Origin: a virus
DNA: 43,911 bases
Strand: one strand, 5' to 3'
Virus record (IMG/VR): IMGVR_UViG_3300009702_000039
Span: 1 to 43,911 of that record
Each line of letters begins with the position of its first letter. The first letter of the stretch is position 1. Shown here piece by piece: positions 7,677 to 15,907 of the stretch. Below the pieces are notes generated by a model, which saw only the letters and a list, made by a program, of their open reading frames with translations, was not told the DNA's origin and did no database searches. A program made the position numbers and the translations under genes.

Positions 7677-7943
7677 TCACAGCGATGCCCGGTCGTTTCT
7701 TTCACGACGTCTCTGCATCTCCTGTTTCCCCTGATGCGGTGAATACTTTGACCGGCTGACGTGCTTCGGTTCAATACCACCTTCATATTCAAGAAGCAGC
7801 TGATACTGTTGATGAGGGTCATGAGTCTCATGCGCAAGCAGCTTCTGTTCAGTACCATCCTTCAGCTTCCGAGTGATGTATCCACGACGTGCTCTCGGTC
7901 GCCGGGCACTTCTTTCCTTCTTCGGATTTGTTCTTGTTTTCAT
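7677..7943 (-). CDS. basic hypothetical protein, 88 aa
   Basis: An 88-residue, very basic protein: KTRTNPKKERSARRPRARRG at the start and HQGKQEMQRRRERND near the end. Three ATG codons in a row lie at 7949, 7946 and 7943; the GGAGG at 7951-7955 best fits the third (7-base spacing). The composition suggests nucleic-acid binding. No known family is recognised. An overlapping frame on the same strand (7595-7858) is most likely not used. Confidence 0.6.
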   Translation of the reverse strand: MKTRTNPKKERSARRPRARRGYITRKLKDGTEQKLLAHETHDPHQQYQLLLEYEGGIEPKHVSRSKYSPHQGKQEMQRRRERNDRASL

Positions 7944-8030
7944 CATCATACCTCCAGTCCTTCCTTCAGTTTCTTACACTCAGACATGTATCTACTTCAT
8001 GGCTCACATCGTTAAAGGATTCGCCAAGCG

Positions 8031-8282
8031 TTAATTCTCTCTCGGCCCATATACATATTTGTAAACTCGGTGTCCGTGACTACGCCTCGTTTCACTGTGC
8101 AGCGTGGCAAAGAAATAAACACCATGTTCTCTATACAACTTATTAACCAATCGAATAGCTGACTTCCTGGTGTATTTTGTGAACCATCCGTTTACTAATT
8201 TCATACCAGCAATCCACTGCTCATCGGTGTTTCGTATGTTGTCAACAAAGATACACCACATTGTCCTATGTTTTGGTTTCAT
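8031..8282 (-). CDS. basic hypothetical protein, 83 aa
   Basis: An 83-residue protein starting MKPKHRTMWCIFVDNIRN, with RKSAIRLVNKLYREHG in the middle and a basic, aromatic C-terminus (RVYKYVYGPREN). The ATG overlaps the previous stop, and GGGGAG lies 5 bases upstream. It resembles small nucleic-acid-binding phage proteins only in composition. Confidence 0.65.
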   Translation of the reverse strand: MKPKHRTMWCIFVDNIRNTDEQWIAGMKLVNGWFTKYTRKSAIRLVNKLYREHGVYFFATLHSETRRSHGHRVYKYVYGPREN

Positions 8283-8764
8283 GTCACTCCCCACTCAGTA
8301 AGTAACTTGCATACTGCCATAGCATCTTCTGTGGAACCTACGGCTGCGCCACAACCTTCTCGTGCGGTATGTGCCATGCGGGAACACCATAAATTTGAAC
8401 TATGGTAGAATACATGCTTCGTTTGATTTGCATCATTCCAATCAGGCACAAAGCCAGACTTAGCATTTACTAATGTGCATGCTAGTATGATTGCGTTGTT
8501 AAGTCGGACATATTCCCAAATACGCTCCATGTCTGTACCCTCGGGGAATATATTGAACATGTGGTAACAATCAATATCCGAACTCATTTCTGCCCAACCA
8601 TGCTCATTAAGACAATGCCCACTCTTTGGCCTCTCGTATTCAACCGCCTCTTTCACTAGCGTATAGCCAGCATTCTTAGCGGCTTTTTCAAACTCTTCCT
8701 CTGATACTTTAGCTCCTTGTACATAGCATTTGGAACCAAGATATACTTCACTAATGTTAATCAT
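8279..8764 (-). CDS. hypothetical protein, 161 aa
   Basis: A 161-residue protein, MINISEVYLGSKCYVQGAKV at the start, with several Cys and His residues (GHCLNEHGW, DIDCYHMF, NLWCSRMAHTAREGCGAA). AGGAGG is followed by a normal spacing to the ATG. The repeated Cys/His could coordinate a metal but do not form a standard zinc-finger pattern. I do not recognise the family. Confidence 0.7.
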   Translation of the reverse strand: MINISEVYLGSKCYVQGAKVSEEEFEKAAKNAGYTLVKEAVEYERPKSGHCLNEHGWAEMSSDIDCYHMFNIFPEGTDMERIWEYVRLNNAIILACTLVNAKSGFVPDWNDANQTKHVFYHSSNLWCSRMAHTAREGCGAAVGSTEDAMAVCKLLTEWGVT

Positions 8765-8765
8765 T

Positions 8766-8966
8766 TTACTTCCTCCTCTTCACCTTCCTCTTCTCAACAT
8801 TCCTGGCTACACATACATAGTTAATATACAGCCCATTGATATGGGTAACGATTGCTTCACCTGCTATGGAGCAATCGTGGAAGGACTCAAACTGCACAGT
8901 ATCGATGTTGGTTGACACTCCTTGTGCGCCAGTTGTGAATACCCAGTAGAATAGTAGGTACTTCAT
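8766..8966 (-). CDS. small exported or membrane protein, 66 aa
   Basis: A 66-residue protein with a signal-like hydrophobic start (MKYLLFYWVFTTGAQGVS) and a very basic end (NVEKRKVKRRK). The start at 8966 is set by GAGGAG and GGGGAG just upstream; a longer frame reaching 9011 lacks such support. It could be an inner-membrane protein with a basic cytoplasmic tail. No family is recognised. The 180 bases upstream of it contain no further gene I can support. Confidence 0.55.
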   Translation of the reverse strand: MKYLLFYWVFTTGAQGVSTNIDTVQFESFHDCSIAGEAIVTHINGLYINYVCVARNVEKRKVKRRK

Positions 8967-9146
8967 TCTCCCCTTCTCCTCAAATTGTTTACAGTCGCCA
9001 TGGGTAAGCACACTCCGTAAAATAATTACCGGTCTCTCCCGACTGTCACCCTTCCATGAGACATCACTCAGGTTTCTATTTTCCTTAGGGTGTGATGCCC
9101 TTGCACTGCTGGCTTACCCGGGGCCACCGGAGCAGCGCGGAACTTG

Positions 9147-9878
9147 TTACGCGAACGAAGGCGCAATCATCATACCCTGCGCGATGAGTGCCTCATCCGT
9201 CCAGTTTTGCGCAAGGTACTGCTCACGAGTGAACCCTTGCGCCTTGTCGGTCATGAGATACTGCGGTGCCGGGGCCGATGGAGCAGGTGCCGGGGCCGCT
9301 GGAGCAGGTGCCGGGGCGGCCACAGGCGCAGCGGCCACAGGCGCAGCGGTCACAGGCGCAGGAGCAACACCACCGACACCAGCAAACATCTGTTCAACCG
9401 TCGGCTTGTTGTCGAGGCGACCCATGGGAGGCTCTTCCTCGGTAATCATGACACCGTTCAACCAGCCACCGATACCACCGGTGCCCTTCACATAGCCACT
9501 GATGCCGATGTTGACGTGCGCCACCATGCCGGAGAACACACTGCCCGGGTCTACGACCTTCTCGTAGTTGGTGTTGACAACAGCAGGACGGTCATCGGCC
9601 TTCGCGGTGCAGGTGATGACATACCACCCGGCAAAGCGAGGGTCATAATAATCCTTGCCCTGATACTTGGCGTCATAGAGACTAAAACATTCGTCAGTTC
9701 CCGTGTATCCTCCGGGGAACGTCTCGACTTTGGCAGCCTCAATGGCAGCATTTATCTGGGCGACCTGGGGGTCGTTAGCGGGGATAAGAACAGCACAGCT
9801 GAACTTGGCCTCATTGGCACCCTTTGGAATCTTCGGGGTGAATAGCGTTGGAAATGAAATAATACCTTTTATTAACAT
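9147..9878 (-). CDS. DUF2815-type single-stranded DNA-binding protein
   Basis: A 243-residue protein whose N-terminal 150 residues match DUF2815 as I remember it: a strand starting LIKGIISFPTLFTPK, FSCAVLIPANDPQ, KDYYDPRFAGWYVI and VNIGISGYV. DUF2815 proteins have an OB-like fold and are thought to be phage ssDNA-binding proteins. After PTVEQMFAGVGGV comes a low-complexity Ala/Pro linker of about 45 residues (encoded by short GC-rich repeats), then a C-terminal tip containing EQYLAQNWTDEALIAQG. Such a flexible linker and tip are typical of SSB-like proteins that recruit partners. AGGAGG lies close upstream of the start. Confidence 0.82.
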   Translation of the reverse strand: MLIKGIISFPTLFTPKIPKGANEAKFSCAVLIPANDPQVAQINAAIEAAKVETFPGGYTGTDECFSLYDAKYQGKDYYDPRFAGWYVITCTAKADDRPAVVNTNYEKVVDPGSVFSGMVAHVNIGISGYVKGTGGIGGWLNGVMITEEEPPMGRLDNKPTVEQMFAGVGGVAPAPVTAAPVAAAPVAAPAPAPAAPAPAPSAPAPQYLMTDKAQGFTREQYLAQNWTDEALIAQGMMIAPSFA

Positions 9879-9890
9879 GTTACTTTCCTC

Positions 9891-11162
9891 CTACAGGAAT
9901 GAGATTTGAGCAGGTTGCTCAGTTACACCGGCGAACATTTGTTCGGGGGTTTCTTTCGTTAGGCGAGCAACTTTCTTGAGCGTCAACGCGCCTTCAGTAT
10001 ACGTGACATAATCACGTTCGAGTTTCTTTCTTTGTTCCGCTGTGAGCTTATCACTCTTCAACGCAACAGCTGGCGACACCAGCTTCGGTGGATAGATGTC
10101 ATCCTTCTTGAACCGACGCGCCTTCAGAAGCTTCACAATATCAGCCTCATCCTTGTTCCATTTGCGCGAGCCTCTGCCGGGCGACATTGCATAGCCGTCC
10201 ACTGGCACACCTGATTCAATGCGAGCCTGAATCTCGGCGTCAACTCGGTCAAAGATAGCGTTCGCTGCTGCGCGAGCGTCAGCAATATCAGCCAGCTTCC
10301 CGTTGTCAATCGCCTTAATGTCAGTCAGCGCCGACGTCAGTGATTCAAACAGAGTCGTGCCTTCTGTTGTTGCTACTTCATCAGTCATTTTACTTATCCT
10401 CCTCATTGACTGGTCTGCCTGCGCAGAACAGTTCGGTTTGTGTTTGCACCATTGGCAGTGTTTGCCAGACACCAGCAGTGCTTTCGGGTCATCAGTGGCC
10501 TTCGCCGCTACACCCAGCTTCTTGATTTCCTCCATCACCACATCCTTGGTATAACTGTGAGACCTGATTGGACGTGATGTCTTGGGTTGAACGATGGTCA
10601 CTTGACACATCATTGCTTTACCGGACACCACCTCATATACCTTGCCTCCGAGATACCCGATGAGTTGTGGATTGTCTTTCTCCTCAACCCAGCCACGGCC
10701 ATCCTTGTAATCAATCACCTCGAGGAACTCACACTTCTTTTTGTTATTGGTCACAGTGATAGTAGTGTCTGCCGTACCATACCAGTCAGACCGACCGACA
10801 ATGTTCCCCGGGTTGGATTGAGACTCGGACTCAACGGTGACAAGACATCCCGGGAACTGTTTCTGCAACAGCTTTACTCGTGAACCCACGTAGTTAAGAT
10901 GCATTTGTGCCCTTTCAGCCCGGTCACGATTGACAATCCAACCCAGCGGCTGGTCTTCATGACCTACACCAATGATTTGGTCAACGAATGACGCAGCATT
11001 CACGCCGTTCTTCAGGCATAACTCGACAAGCAGATGAGTGCCGGTGCCGTCGATGGCCGCCGCCCCGGATACGTCAGGGTATGGTGCTTCTTCCATGACA
11101 GACCCTGGGCAGTGAGGCCAACGGTGGTTAGAAGGACTCAGACGAGCGTGAGCTGTTCTCAT
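9891..11162 (-). CDS. DUF2800 nuclease (RecB-like PD-(D/E)xK)
   Basis: A 423-residue protein with the DUF2800 signature at its N-terminus: HARLSPSNHRWPHCPGS, then DGTGTHLLVELCLKNG. The nuclease core is suggested by LEVIDYKDGRGWVEE followed by NPQLIGYLGG (D-x-K plus a Q-L-x-x-Y helix, as in RecB/Cas4-type nucleases). A cysteine group (HCQWCKHKPNCSA) could hold an iron-sulfur or zinc site. It is probably a recombination exonuclease partner of the adjacent DUF2815 protein. The C-terminal tail contains TPEQMFAGV, almost the same motif as in that neighbour. The start overlaps the previous stop (ATGA). Confidence 0.85.
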   Translation of the reverse strand: MRTAHARLSPSNHRWPHCPGSVMEEAPYPDVSGAAAIDGTGTHLLVELCLKNGVNAASFVDQIIGVGHEDQPLGWIVNRDRAERAQMHLNYVGSRVKLLQKQFPGCLVTVESESQSNPGNIVGRSDWYGTADTTITVTNNKKKCEFLEVIDYKDGRGWVEEKDNPQLIGYLGGKVYEVVSGKAMMCQVTIVQPKTSRPIRSHSYTKDVVMEEIKKLGVAAKATDDPKALLVSGKHCQWCKHKPNCSAQADQSMRRISKMTDEVATTEGTTLFESLTSALTDIKAIDNGKLADIADARAAANAIFDRVDAEIQARIESGVPVDGYAMSPGRGSRKWNKDEADIVKLLKARRFKKDDIYPPKLVSPAVALKSDKLTAEQRKKLERDYVTYTEGALTLKKVARLTKETPEQMFAGVTEQPAQISFL

Positions 11163-11566
11163 TTCTTCACCTTTTTCACTGCTGCAATTACATCAGCATA
11201 GTGTGACGGGTCGAGTTCATTGATTGAGCTGACACCGAACTTCTTCAGCGCCTTGTCAATCGGTTCACGACGACCCAGACGATTGAACTCTTCAACCAGT
11301 GCCTCGTTCAACTCGACAGGAGTCATGCCTTCTGTTTCAACGACTGGCAACTCAGTGCTCGGAGTTGCGCTACTCTCAGGCGCAGCTGGAGCAACGGGTG
11401 TCGGAGCTGGTGGGGCAGGCATCTTCGGAGTATTCGCAGCAGGTGCAGGAGCCGGAGCTTCCACAGGTGCAGTGACATCTGGAGCGATACCATTCTCAGT
11501 TTCATTTTGATTGACCAGTTTTTCGAGTGCATTTGCAATCCTCTCAATGTTTTTTTCAATGCTCAT
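11159..11566 (-). CDS. Ala/Pro-rich hypothetical protein, 135 aa
   Basis: A 135-residue protein with an N-terminal helix (NIERIANALEKLVNQNETEN), a long Ala/Pro/Val linker (about residues 28-75) and a folded helical C-terminus (DKALKKFGVSSINELDPSHY, then VIAAVKKVKK). GGAGGAG precedes the start, which overlaps the end of the ribbon-helix-helix gene by 11 bases. Two small domains on a flexible linker suggest an adaptor in the recombination or replication complex encoded next door; that is inference. Confidence 0.65.
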   Translation of the reverse strand: MSIEKNIERIANALEKLVNQNETENGIAPDVTAPVEAPAPAPAANTPKMPAPPAPTPVAPAAPESSATPSTELPVVETEGMTPVELNEALVEEFNRLGRREPIDKALKKFGVSSINELDPSHYADVIAAVKKVKK

Positions 11567-11750
11567 AAATCTCCTCCAGTTTTGAATCCACCTCAGCCTT
11601 CTTCGTAATCTTCACTCGACCCTCTATAACAGCGTCGACCATCTCACGAAGCAGGTCGCTGTGGTTTATTCCAAGGTATTCACACTTCTTCACGAAGCCT
11701 ATTTTTGAAGCCTTGGGTAATCTGATAGTGATAACATCATTAAGTGCCAT
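11556..11750 (-). CDS. ribbon-helix-helix DNA-binding protein
   Basis: A 64-residue protein: VITIRLPKASKIGFVKKCEY then LGINHSDLLREMVDAVIEG. The alternating strand I-x-I-R-L-P followed by two helices is the Arc/MetJ/CopG ribbon-helix-helix pattern, with the strand side chains contacting DNA as a dimer. AAGGAGG lies just before the ATG. It could regulate the leftward operon, perhaps at one of the repeated sites in the divergent region, or be a DNA-structure protein. Confidence 0.75.
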   Translation of the reverse strand: MALNDVITIRLPKASKIGFVKKCEYLGINHSDLLREMVDAVIEGRVKITKKAEVDSKLEEIYEH

Positions 11751-11791
11751 GTCTCCTCCTTTATTTTGTGTTTACGAACACTACTCCTTTG

Positions 11792-14332
11792 TTATACGCT
11801 CGTCAACCCCCTTTTTTGATTTAGTCTCACCGCTGCTTTTTGATTCTCGTATTCTTTGAGCAGTTCAGCCGGTGTCATCATCCTGTATTTGTACATGTCT
11901 CTGATTATCCATATCCTTGTGCGGCTTCGGCCAGCCTTCTTTTTCACAAAGTGGTCTACACTACTCATCACCTTGCCGACCCTGGTACAGGTGAACCAGT
12001 CCGGGGCAGCGTTCATCAGACTTGCGTCGAACTGTCCGACCGATTGAATGGTCTCAGCTACATCAGATGCAGTCACGAGGTCTGCCCGGAGCGCACCAAT
12101 CTTCCTGTTTGCAAAGTTCTCAATGGTCACTTGGGCCGGTGACTTTGACTCTTCCCTAATTTCACGCAGGAACTCTGTCATTGGTGGAGGTGCGCCGGGG
12201 TTGAACTTGGATACATCCAGCTTCATTAGGAAGTCAATGCAGTATGCGTAACCCCCGTTCTCCATCCATGCCCAACTCTGCTCCCAGTATTTTGCCCAGT
12301 CCGGGTACATCTCCTCATGTTCATCACGGACAATCAGGTCAGTCCATACCGCATAGAACCTACGGCTCGTGCTGTTTATCTGCACCGGTAACGTGGAGTT
12401 CGTAGACATTGTACAGTTCACAATGTTCCTGACCTGCAGCCGGGCAATACCTTTCGGGTTCGGGCGCAGCTTGTCTGGCGGAGCGGCGGCCAGTGGCTTC
12501 AGTCTCGCACTCACCTCCTTTGCCTGCCGGTGGTCACCCAATTCTGTCTCATTGATGTGCAGGTGCTTGGCACTGAGCAGATAGTCATCGAAATCACTCA
12601 GTAACTCTATGCCAGAGATGGTCGTCGAGTATTCACCGACGGCTTTTACCAGGGGATACAACAGATAATCTTTACCTACCCCCTCTCTGCCACCGAGTAA
12701 GAGTACGTGGTTTATCTTACGCTCCGGGTGCTGGATAGTATAGGCCATCCACTTCAGCATATGCTCTTGATGTTCACCCCAACCCATGGCTTCCCAGTGA
12801 CGCAGCCAAGGGTTGCAATCTCCCGGGACACCGGCCACCGTGTGAATGGCTGACCATGAGTTGCCGTACTTTACGTTGCGCTCAGTAAATACTCGCGGCG
12901 AGCGTGGTACGAAGTCAAGCTTGTCAACCTTCTCGACTTGTCCCATCTCCAACGCTGTCTTCCGCACCTCCGGGTCAAGGTCATTGAACGCATTCTGAAA
13001 CGCCTCGGGCCTGTAAAAGATGCGAGTGTTACAATCGTAAAACTGATTCAGTTCTTTCACAAACAGGAATGACGACAGGAACACTGCCCTCTTCTTGTCG
13101 TCAGCATACCACTGTTTGCGCAAGTCTTTGAGCACTTCCTTGAGGAAGGTCTTCGTCCACCGCATGGCATCGGCCACCTCAGTCTGGCGCAGGTCACGCT
13201 CCATGACCGGCATGCTCTCAATGGCATGTAGCAGCTTCTCGGCAATGTCTCGCGCTTGGGGGGAAGAAGGAACCTCCCTCCGTAACATGTCGAAGTATTC
13301 GTCAATGCCGTTGGAGGAAAGAGGAGGGGAGACGGCATCGGTACCCTCGACACTGGGAGGGAGGTCTGTCGGCAGTGTACTCGCACTATCAACAGATGCA
13401 AACATTCTTTTCATTTGCCATGCCTTGAACTCGTTGCCGAATCCCGGTTTGTATTGTTCGATGTAACGCAGCAGGTCTCCACCGTTGCGGTCGTGGCAGC
13501 TTCCATGATGACACTTAAAGCCAATGGAGCCGTCGTCATTGGTGAAGATTGCAGCTCCCGAATCATCTTGTCCTGTGTGTCCTTCTACCCATGGGCAGGT
13601 GATGTCGAAGCGTCCGTCAGAGCGAACCTCTTTCACATTTATGAGGTTTTCGAGCTGTAGGATAGGATGGTCTGGGATGTCAGCGGCACCGTCGATACGC
13701 CCTTCCCGGCGAACAGCGTCAAGGTTCACAGACAGCGGTGCCGCCAGCTCCTCCATAGATGACCGGCGCTCAGGTTCCCATAGCAACATGCGACACTTGA
13801 ACGGCTCCCCGTCGACCAGCTTGGTTATCTTATGATTGTATCCTTCAGGCAGCCTCACGTATCGTGTGACACCCTTCATGCCTGAGTCTTTGCCATCCGG
13901 TGACAGGCCATTGGCAATCAGTCCGTCAAGCAGGTTCTCCACTCGGTGCCGCTCGGTGCACGGTTCATTCAGTATGTATCCCCATTGCTCTGACCCAGGT
14001 GATGTCTCCAGAATCCACGCAGGCTCCGGCAACTTCTGTGCCTCGACCAACGACAGCTTCTCCTTCACGTCGTCAAGCACAATCACCCGGGTTCGCAGGA
14101 AATTGACTTTACGACGACGAGCTATCCCTTTCTCATCCGGGGAGAATATCGAGATGGTAAAGTATTGATTCGACCCTTCAGTCAGTGTGTATCGACTTGC
14201 CCAGTCACCCTTCCACGCGATGAGATGTTTGTCCGAGGGGATGTTGCTCGGGTCATACATAAAATCGGTGATGTGAGCGAACGGTGCATCTTCAGCAAAC
14301 AGTGCTTGAAGGAACTCTTGGTTCGTTGGCAT
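11792..14332 (-). CDS. primase-helicase (RepB-like primase plus DUF5906 SF3-type helicase)
   Basis: An 846-residue replication protein. The N-terminal 200 residues resemble RepB/AEP-like primases (RTRVIVLDDVKEK, WILETSPGSEQWGYIL, GVTRYVRLPEG). A middle segment contains a Cys/His cluster, FKCHHGSCHDRNGGDLLRYI, seen in similar primase-helicases. The C-terminal half is an AAA/SF3-like helicase with Walker A GGREGVGKD (about 546-554), then HLHINETE and CTMSTNSTLP with an arginine pair (TSRRFYAV) typical of DUF5906. ATG 14332 has GAGGA six bases upstream. It likely loads at the origin and primes for the polymerase encoded downstream. Confidence 0.85.
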   Translation of the reverse strand: MPTNQEFLQALFAEDAPFAHITDFMYDPSNIPSDKHLIAWKGDWASRYTLTEGSNQYFTISIFSPDEKGIARRRKVNFLRTRVIVLDDVKEKLSLVEAQKLPEPAWILETSPGSEQWGYILNEPCTERHRVENLLDGLIANGLSPDGKDSGMKGVTRYVRLPEGYNHKITKLVDGEPFKCRMLLWEPERRSSMEELAAPLSVNLDAVRREGRIDGAADIPDHPILQLENLINVKEVRSDGRFDITCPWVEGHTGQDDSGAAIFTNDDGSIGFKCHHGSCHDRNGGDLLRYIEQYKPGFGNEFKAWQMKRMFASVDSASTLPTDLPPSVEGTDAVSPPLSSNGIDEYFDMLRREVPSSPQARDIAEKLLHAIESMPVMERDLRQTEVADAMRWTKTFLKEVLKDLRKQWYADDKKRAVFLSSFLFVKELNQFYDCNTRIFYRPEAFQNAFNDLDPEVRKTALEMGQVEKVDKLDFVPRSPRVFTERNVKYGNSWSAIHTVAGVPGDCNPWLRHWEAMGWGEHQEHMLKWMAYTIQHPERKINHVLLLGGREGVGKDYLLYPLVKAVGEYSTTISGIELLSDFDDYLLSAKHLHINETELGDHRQAKEVSARLKPLAAAPPDKLRPNPKGIARLQVRNIVNCTMSTNSTLPVQINSTSRRFYAVWTDLIVRDEHEEMYPDWAKYWEQSWAWMENGGYAYCIDFLMKLDVSKFNPGAPPPMTEFLREIREESKSPAQVTIENFANRKIGALRADLVTASDVAETIQSVGQFDASLMNAAPDWFTCTRVGKVMSSVDHFVKKKAGRSRTRIWIIRDMYKYRMMTPAELLKEYENQKAAVRLNQKRGLTSV

Positions 14333-14334
14333 GT

Positions 14335-14715
14335 TCAATCCTCGCTCGTCAGTCGACTAGCGTAGCGTTGGTTATGCTGAAAGGCAACACTCATTTCTTT
14401 TAGACGTTTTGCCTCAGCAAACATTCGCATCACCCGCTGTTCTCTGGTGATGTCGTATGGAGACTCCTTCAACCATCTCTTCTGCGCCCTCTGTGCTCTC
14501 TTGTAATGGTTCTTGGCTATCTTTGGCAGGAGTTGTCCCATGACAGTACGATGAAACTCCTCCGCATGTGGAACTCCTGCTCTCTCACAAACGATAGCCC
14601 AGTTAGCGTCCGCTACAGCGACACAGGCGTCGCACACATTGGCCTTCTCATACCAGATGTCTTCGAGAGTGTTGGTTATCACGGCTGACCACAGGTGTTT
14701 GCATGGCTCATACAT
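14335..14715 (-). CDS. hypothetical protein, 126 aa
   Basis: A 126-residue protein with a Cys/His-containing N-terminus (MYEPCKHLWSAV, ANVCDACVAVAD) that could bind zinc, and a helical, basic C-terminal half (KRAQRAQKRWLKE, AEAKRLKEMSVAFQHNQR). It starts at ATG 14715, overlapping the previous gene by 8 bases, and ends just before the primase-helicase, so it may be an accessory replication factor. No family is recognised. Confidence 0.6.
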   Translation of the reverse strand: MYEPCKHLWSAVITNTLEDIWYEKANVCDACVAVADANWAIVCERAGVPHAEEFHRTVMGQLLPKIAKNHYKRAQRAQKRWLKESPYDITREQRVMRMFAEAKRLKEMSVAFQHNQRYASRLTSED

Positions 14716-14896
14716 CACGACTGTCTACCTTGTTGAAGATGGCTATAATCTCTCGAGTAAGCTGAGCCTTCTCATGTTTCCCGGCTGCTACATAATGAGC
14801 CAGCCTCTCCTCTGCGTCATGACGATGTTTCAATCGAACCTCAGGTCGAGCGAAAAAGTAATGGCTGAATACTGTGTGCCGTTGTCCGGCATTCAT
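14708..14896 (-). CDS. hypothetical protein, 62 aa
   Basis: A 62-residue, His/Arg-rich helical protein (MNAGQRHTVFSHYFFARPEV, then RLAHYVAAGKHEKAQLTREI). Its ATG overlaps the previous stop codon (ATGA), and the downstream gene overlaps its end. No family is recognised; the support is tight operon packing. Confidence 0.55.
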   Translation of the reverse strand: MNAGQRHTVFSHYFFARPEVRLKHRHDAEERLAHYVAAGKHEKAQLTREIIAIFNKVDSRDV

Positions 14897-15114
14897 TGGT
14901 GAATGGTCTCTCTGTATCTGATTGTATCTTCCCTTGCTTCTATGTTCAAGAGGGTCTTGGTCATCTTTTTACCGATGTTATATGCTGCATTAGTGATTGT
15001 TGTCCCTCCTAACGTGCCATCGGCAATCCGGCCCCGGTCTTCCTCGCTCGCTCCGGCGCATAATCCTGTCAAAGCAGCAGCCACCATCTTTCGTCTCAAG
15101 TCACGCTTTTCCAT
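14893..15114 (-). CDS. hypothetical protein, 73 aa
   Basis: A 73-residue helical protein, MEKRDLRRKMVAAALTGLCA at the start, with a Gly/Thr-rich turn (DGTLGGTTITNAAYNIGKKM). GGAGG lies 10 bases before the start, inside the end of the upstream gene, which it overlaps by 14 bases. It resembles small host-related phage proteins of unknown role. Confidence 0.6.
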   Translation of the reverse strand: MEKRDLRRKMVAAALTGLCAGASEEDRGRIADGTLGGTTITNAAYNIGKKMTKTLLNIEAREDTIRYRETIHQ

Positions 15115-15301
15115 TTTGCATTATCCTCCTTCCTTCTTTGACACACTGGCTACATATTGTTCTGTATGGTGGCAAGTCTGACGTGATATAAACAACCTTA
15201 CCCTCGTCCTCCGGGGTTCTCTTCCGCCCACAGAAACTGCAGGTCTTGTGAACAAAACTCTTCGGCAAGGTACGAATCAATCGCATCTTTGTCTTCTTCA
15301 T
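15101..15301 (-). CDS. zinc-finger-like protein, 66 aa
   Basis: A 66-residue protein with two CxxC knuckles (KTCSFCGRKRTPEDEG and RTICSQCVKEG) 26 residues apart, a classic four-cysteine zinc ribbon. The start at 15301 is an ATG overlapping the stop of the 29-residue membrane ORF (ATGA). A longer frame back to 15376 would have no Shine-Dalgarno and would include low-quality sequence. Small zinc-ribbon proteins often bind host RNA polymerase or DNA; the role here is unknown. Confidence 0.6.
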   Translation of the reverse strand: MKKTKMRLIRTLPKSFVHKTCSFCGRKRTPEDEGKVVYITSDLPPYRTICSQCVKEGRRIMQNGKA

Positions 15302-15387
15302 CGGTGCCACCTGTACCACCTGGGTGACAGCAACAGATACAGTGCCACCGGTATCAAGATATAAATCCACATCCACAGGTTACTCAT
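15298..15387 (-). CDS. tiny membrane protein, 29 aa
   Basis: An ATG at 15387 overlaps the end of the upstream gene and opens 29 codons: MSNLWMWIYILIPVALYLLL then SPRWYRWHR. This is a single transmembrane helix with an aromatic, basic tail. Its stop overlaps the next ATG (ATGA). The perfect end-to-end packing on both sides supports real translation. It is one of at least four such mini membrane proteins in this operon. Confidence 0.5.
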   Translation of the reverse strand: MSNLWMWIYILIPVALYLLLSPRWYRWHR

Positions 15388-15835
15388 GCTCGTTTTTCCA
15401 CAGCGTGTAAGTCGCCTTTCCTATAGATGACAGAAGATAGTCGTTAAAGTCTGACTTCTCGGGAGGCTGCATTGACATCAGTTCAGCTGCCTCTTCTTCA
15501 GTCACCACTCCTCTGTCACACAATAGTTGAATGAGTCTTTCAATCAAGGGAGCTGTTATCTGTTCAATAGGGTGTTGCTCAGGTTCCCTGTTGCCTTTAT
15601 GAGAAGTTGCAACGACCACTTCCTTACGTGTTGCATGGCGATAATTCCGCATGTTACTCGAACTAGTCTTCACTCCGACATTGTGTCCTGTGAGCTTGAT
15701 TAAACTGAAATGATGAATGGAACCTAACGCCGGGTAGCTCACTAACCCTGTGACTCGGAACACATCGCCCATGGTACAGTTGCCACATGACGCCGCTGTA
15801 CGTACTACATAATCGCCTTTCCTAAACTTGGCCAT
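15380..15835 (-). CDS. hypothetical protein, 151 aa
   Basis: A 151-residue protein. The N-terminal half has an SH3-like look (FRKGDYVVRTAASCGNCTMG, VFRVTGLVSYPALGS), and the C-terminal half is helical and acidic (ERLIQLLCDRGVVTEEEAAE). GAGGAG six bases before ATG 15835 sets the start; an in-frame ATG further upstream (15856) would place this Shine-Dalgarno inside the gene. It follows directly after a terminator-like hairpin. No family is recognised. Confidence 0.6.
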   Translation of the reverse strand: MAKFRKGDYVVRTAASCGNCTMGDVFRVTGLVSYPALGSIHHFSLIKLTGHNVGVKTSSSNMRNYRHATRKEVVVATSHKGNREPEQHPIEQITAPLIERLIQLLCDRGVVTEEEAAELMSMQPPEKSDFNDYLLSSIGKATYTLWKNEHE

Positions 15836-15860
15836 ATTGGTCTCCTCTTTCCTCAAGTTG

Positions 15861-15894
15861 AAAAAGATGAGGCAGCATCACTTTCACTGCCTCA
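15861..15894 (-). terminator. intrinsic terminator or attenuator within the leftward operon
   Basis: On the minus strand TGAGGCAG and CTGCCTCA (15887-15894 and 15868-15875) form an 8-bp stem with an 11-base loop, followed by ATCTTTTTC. This is the only hairpin plus U-run I see in the leftward operon. It lies between the promoter-proximal small genes and the gene at 15835. No promoter is visible after it, so it is probably partial and would lower expression of the replication genes unless antiterminated. Confidence 0.6.
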
Positions 15895-15907
15895 CCCGGG
15901 TGCTTCT

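Noticed and set aside
7595-7858. 87-codon minus-strand frame
   Set aside because: It lies across the 88-residue basic gene in another phase, has no Shine-Dalgarno, and the alternative frame has GGAGG.
9012-9146. A 12-codon leader frame upstream of the 66-residue gene
   Set aside because: Too short and without a convincing ribosome site; the stretch shows nothing else I can support.
9144-9845. Long plus-strand frame opposite the DUF2815 gene
   Set aside because: It is the mirror of a GC-rich Ala/Pro coding repeat; codon bias and homology support the minus strand only.
10372-10390. CTGATGA on the minus strand within the DUF2800 gene, a possible sixth hammerhead
   Set aside because: No GAAA or pairing arms are at the required distances; it codes for a plain MTDEVA-type stretch.
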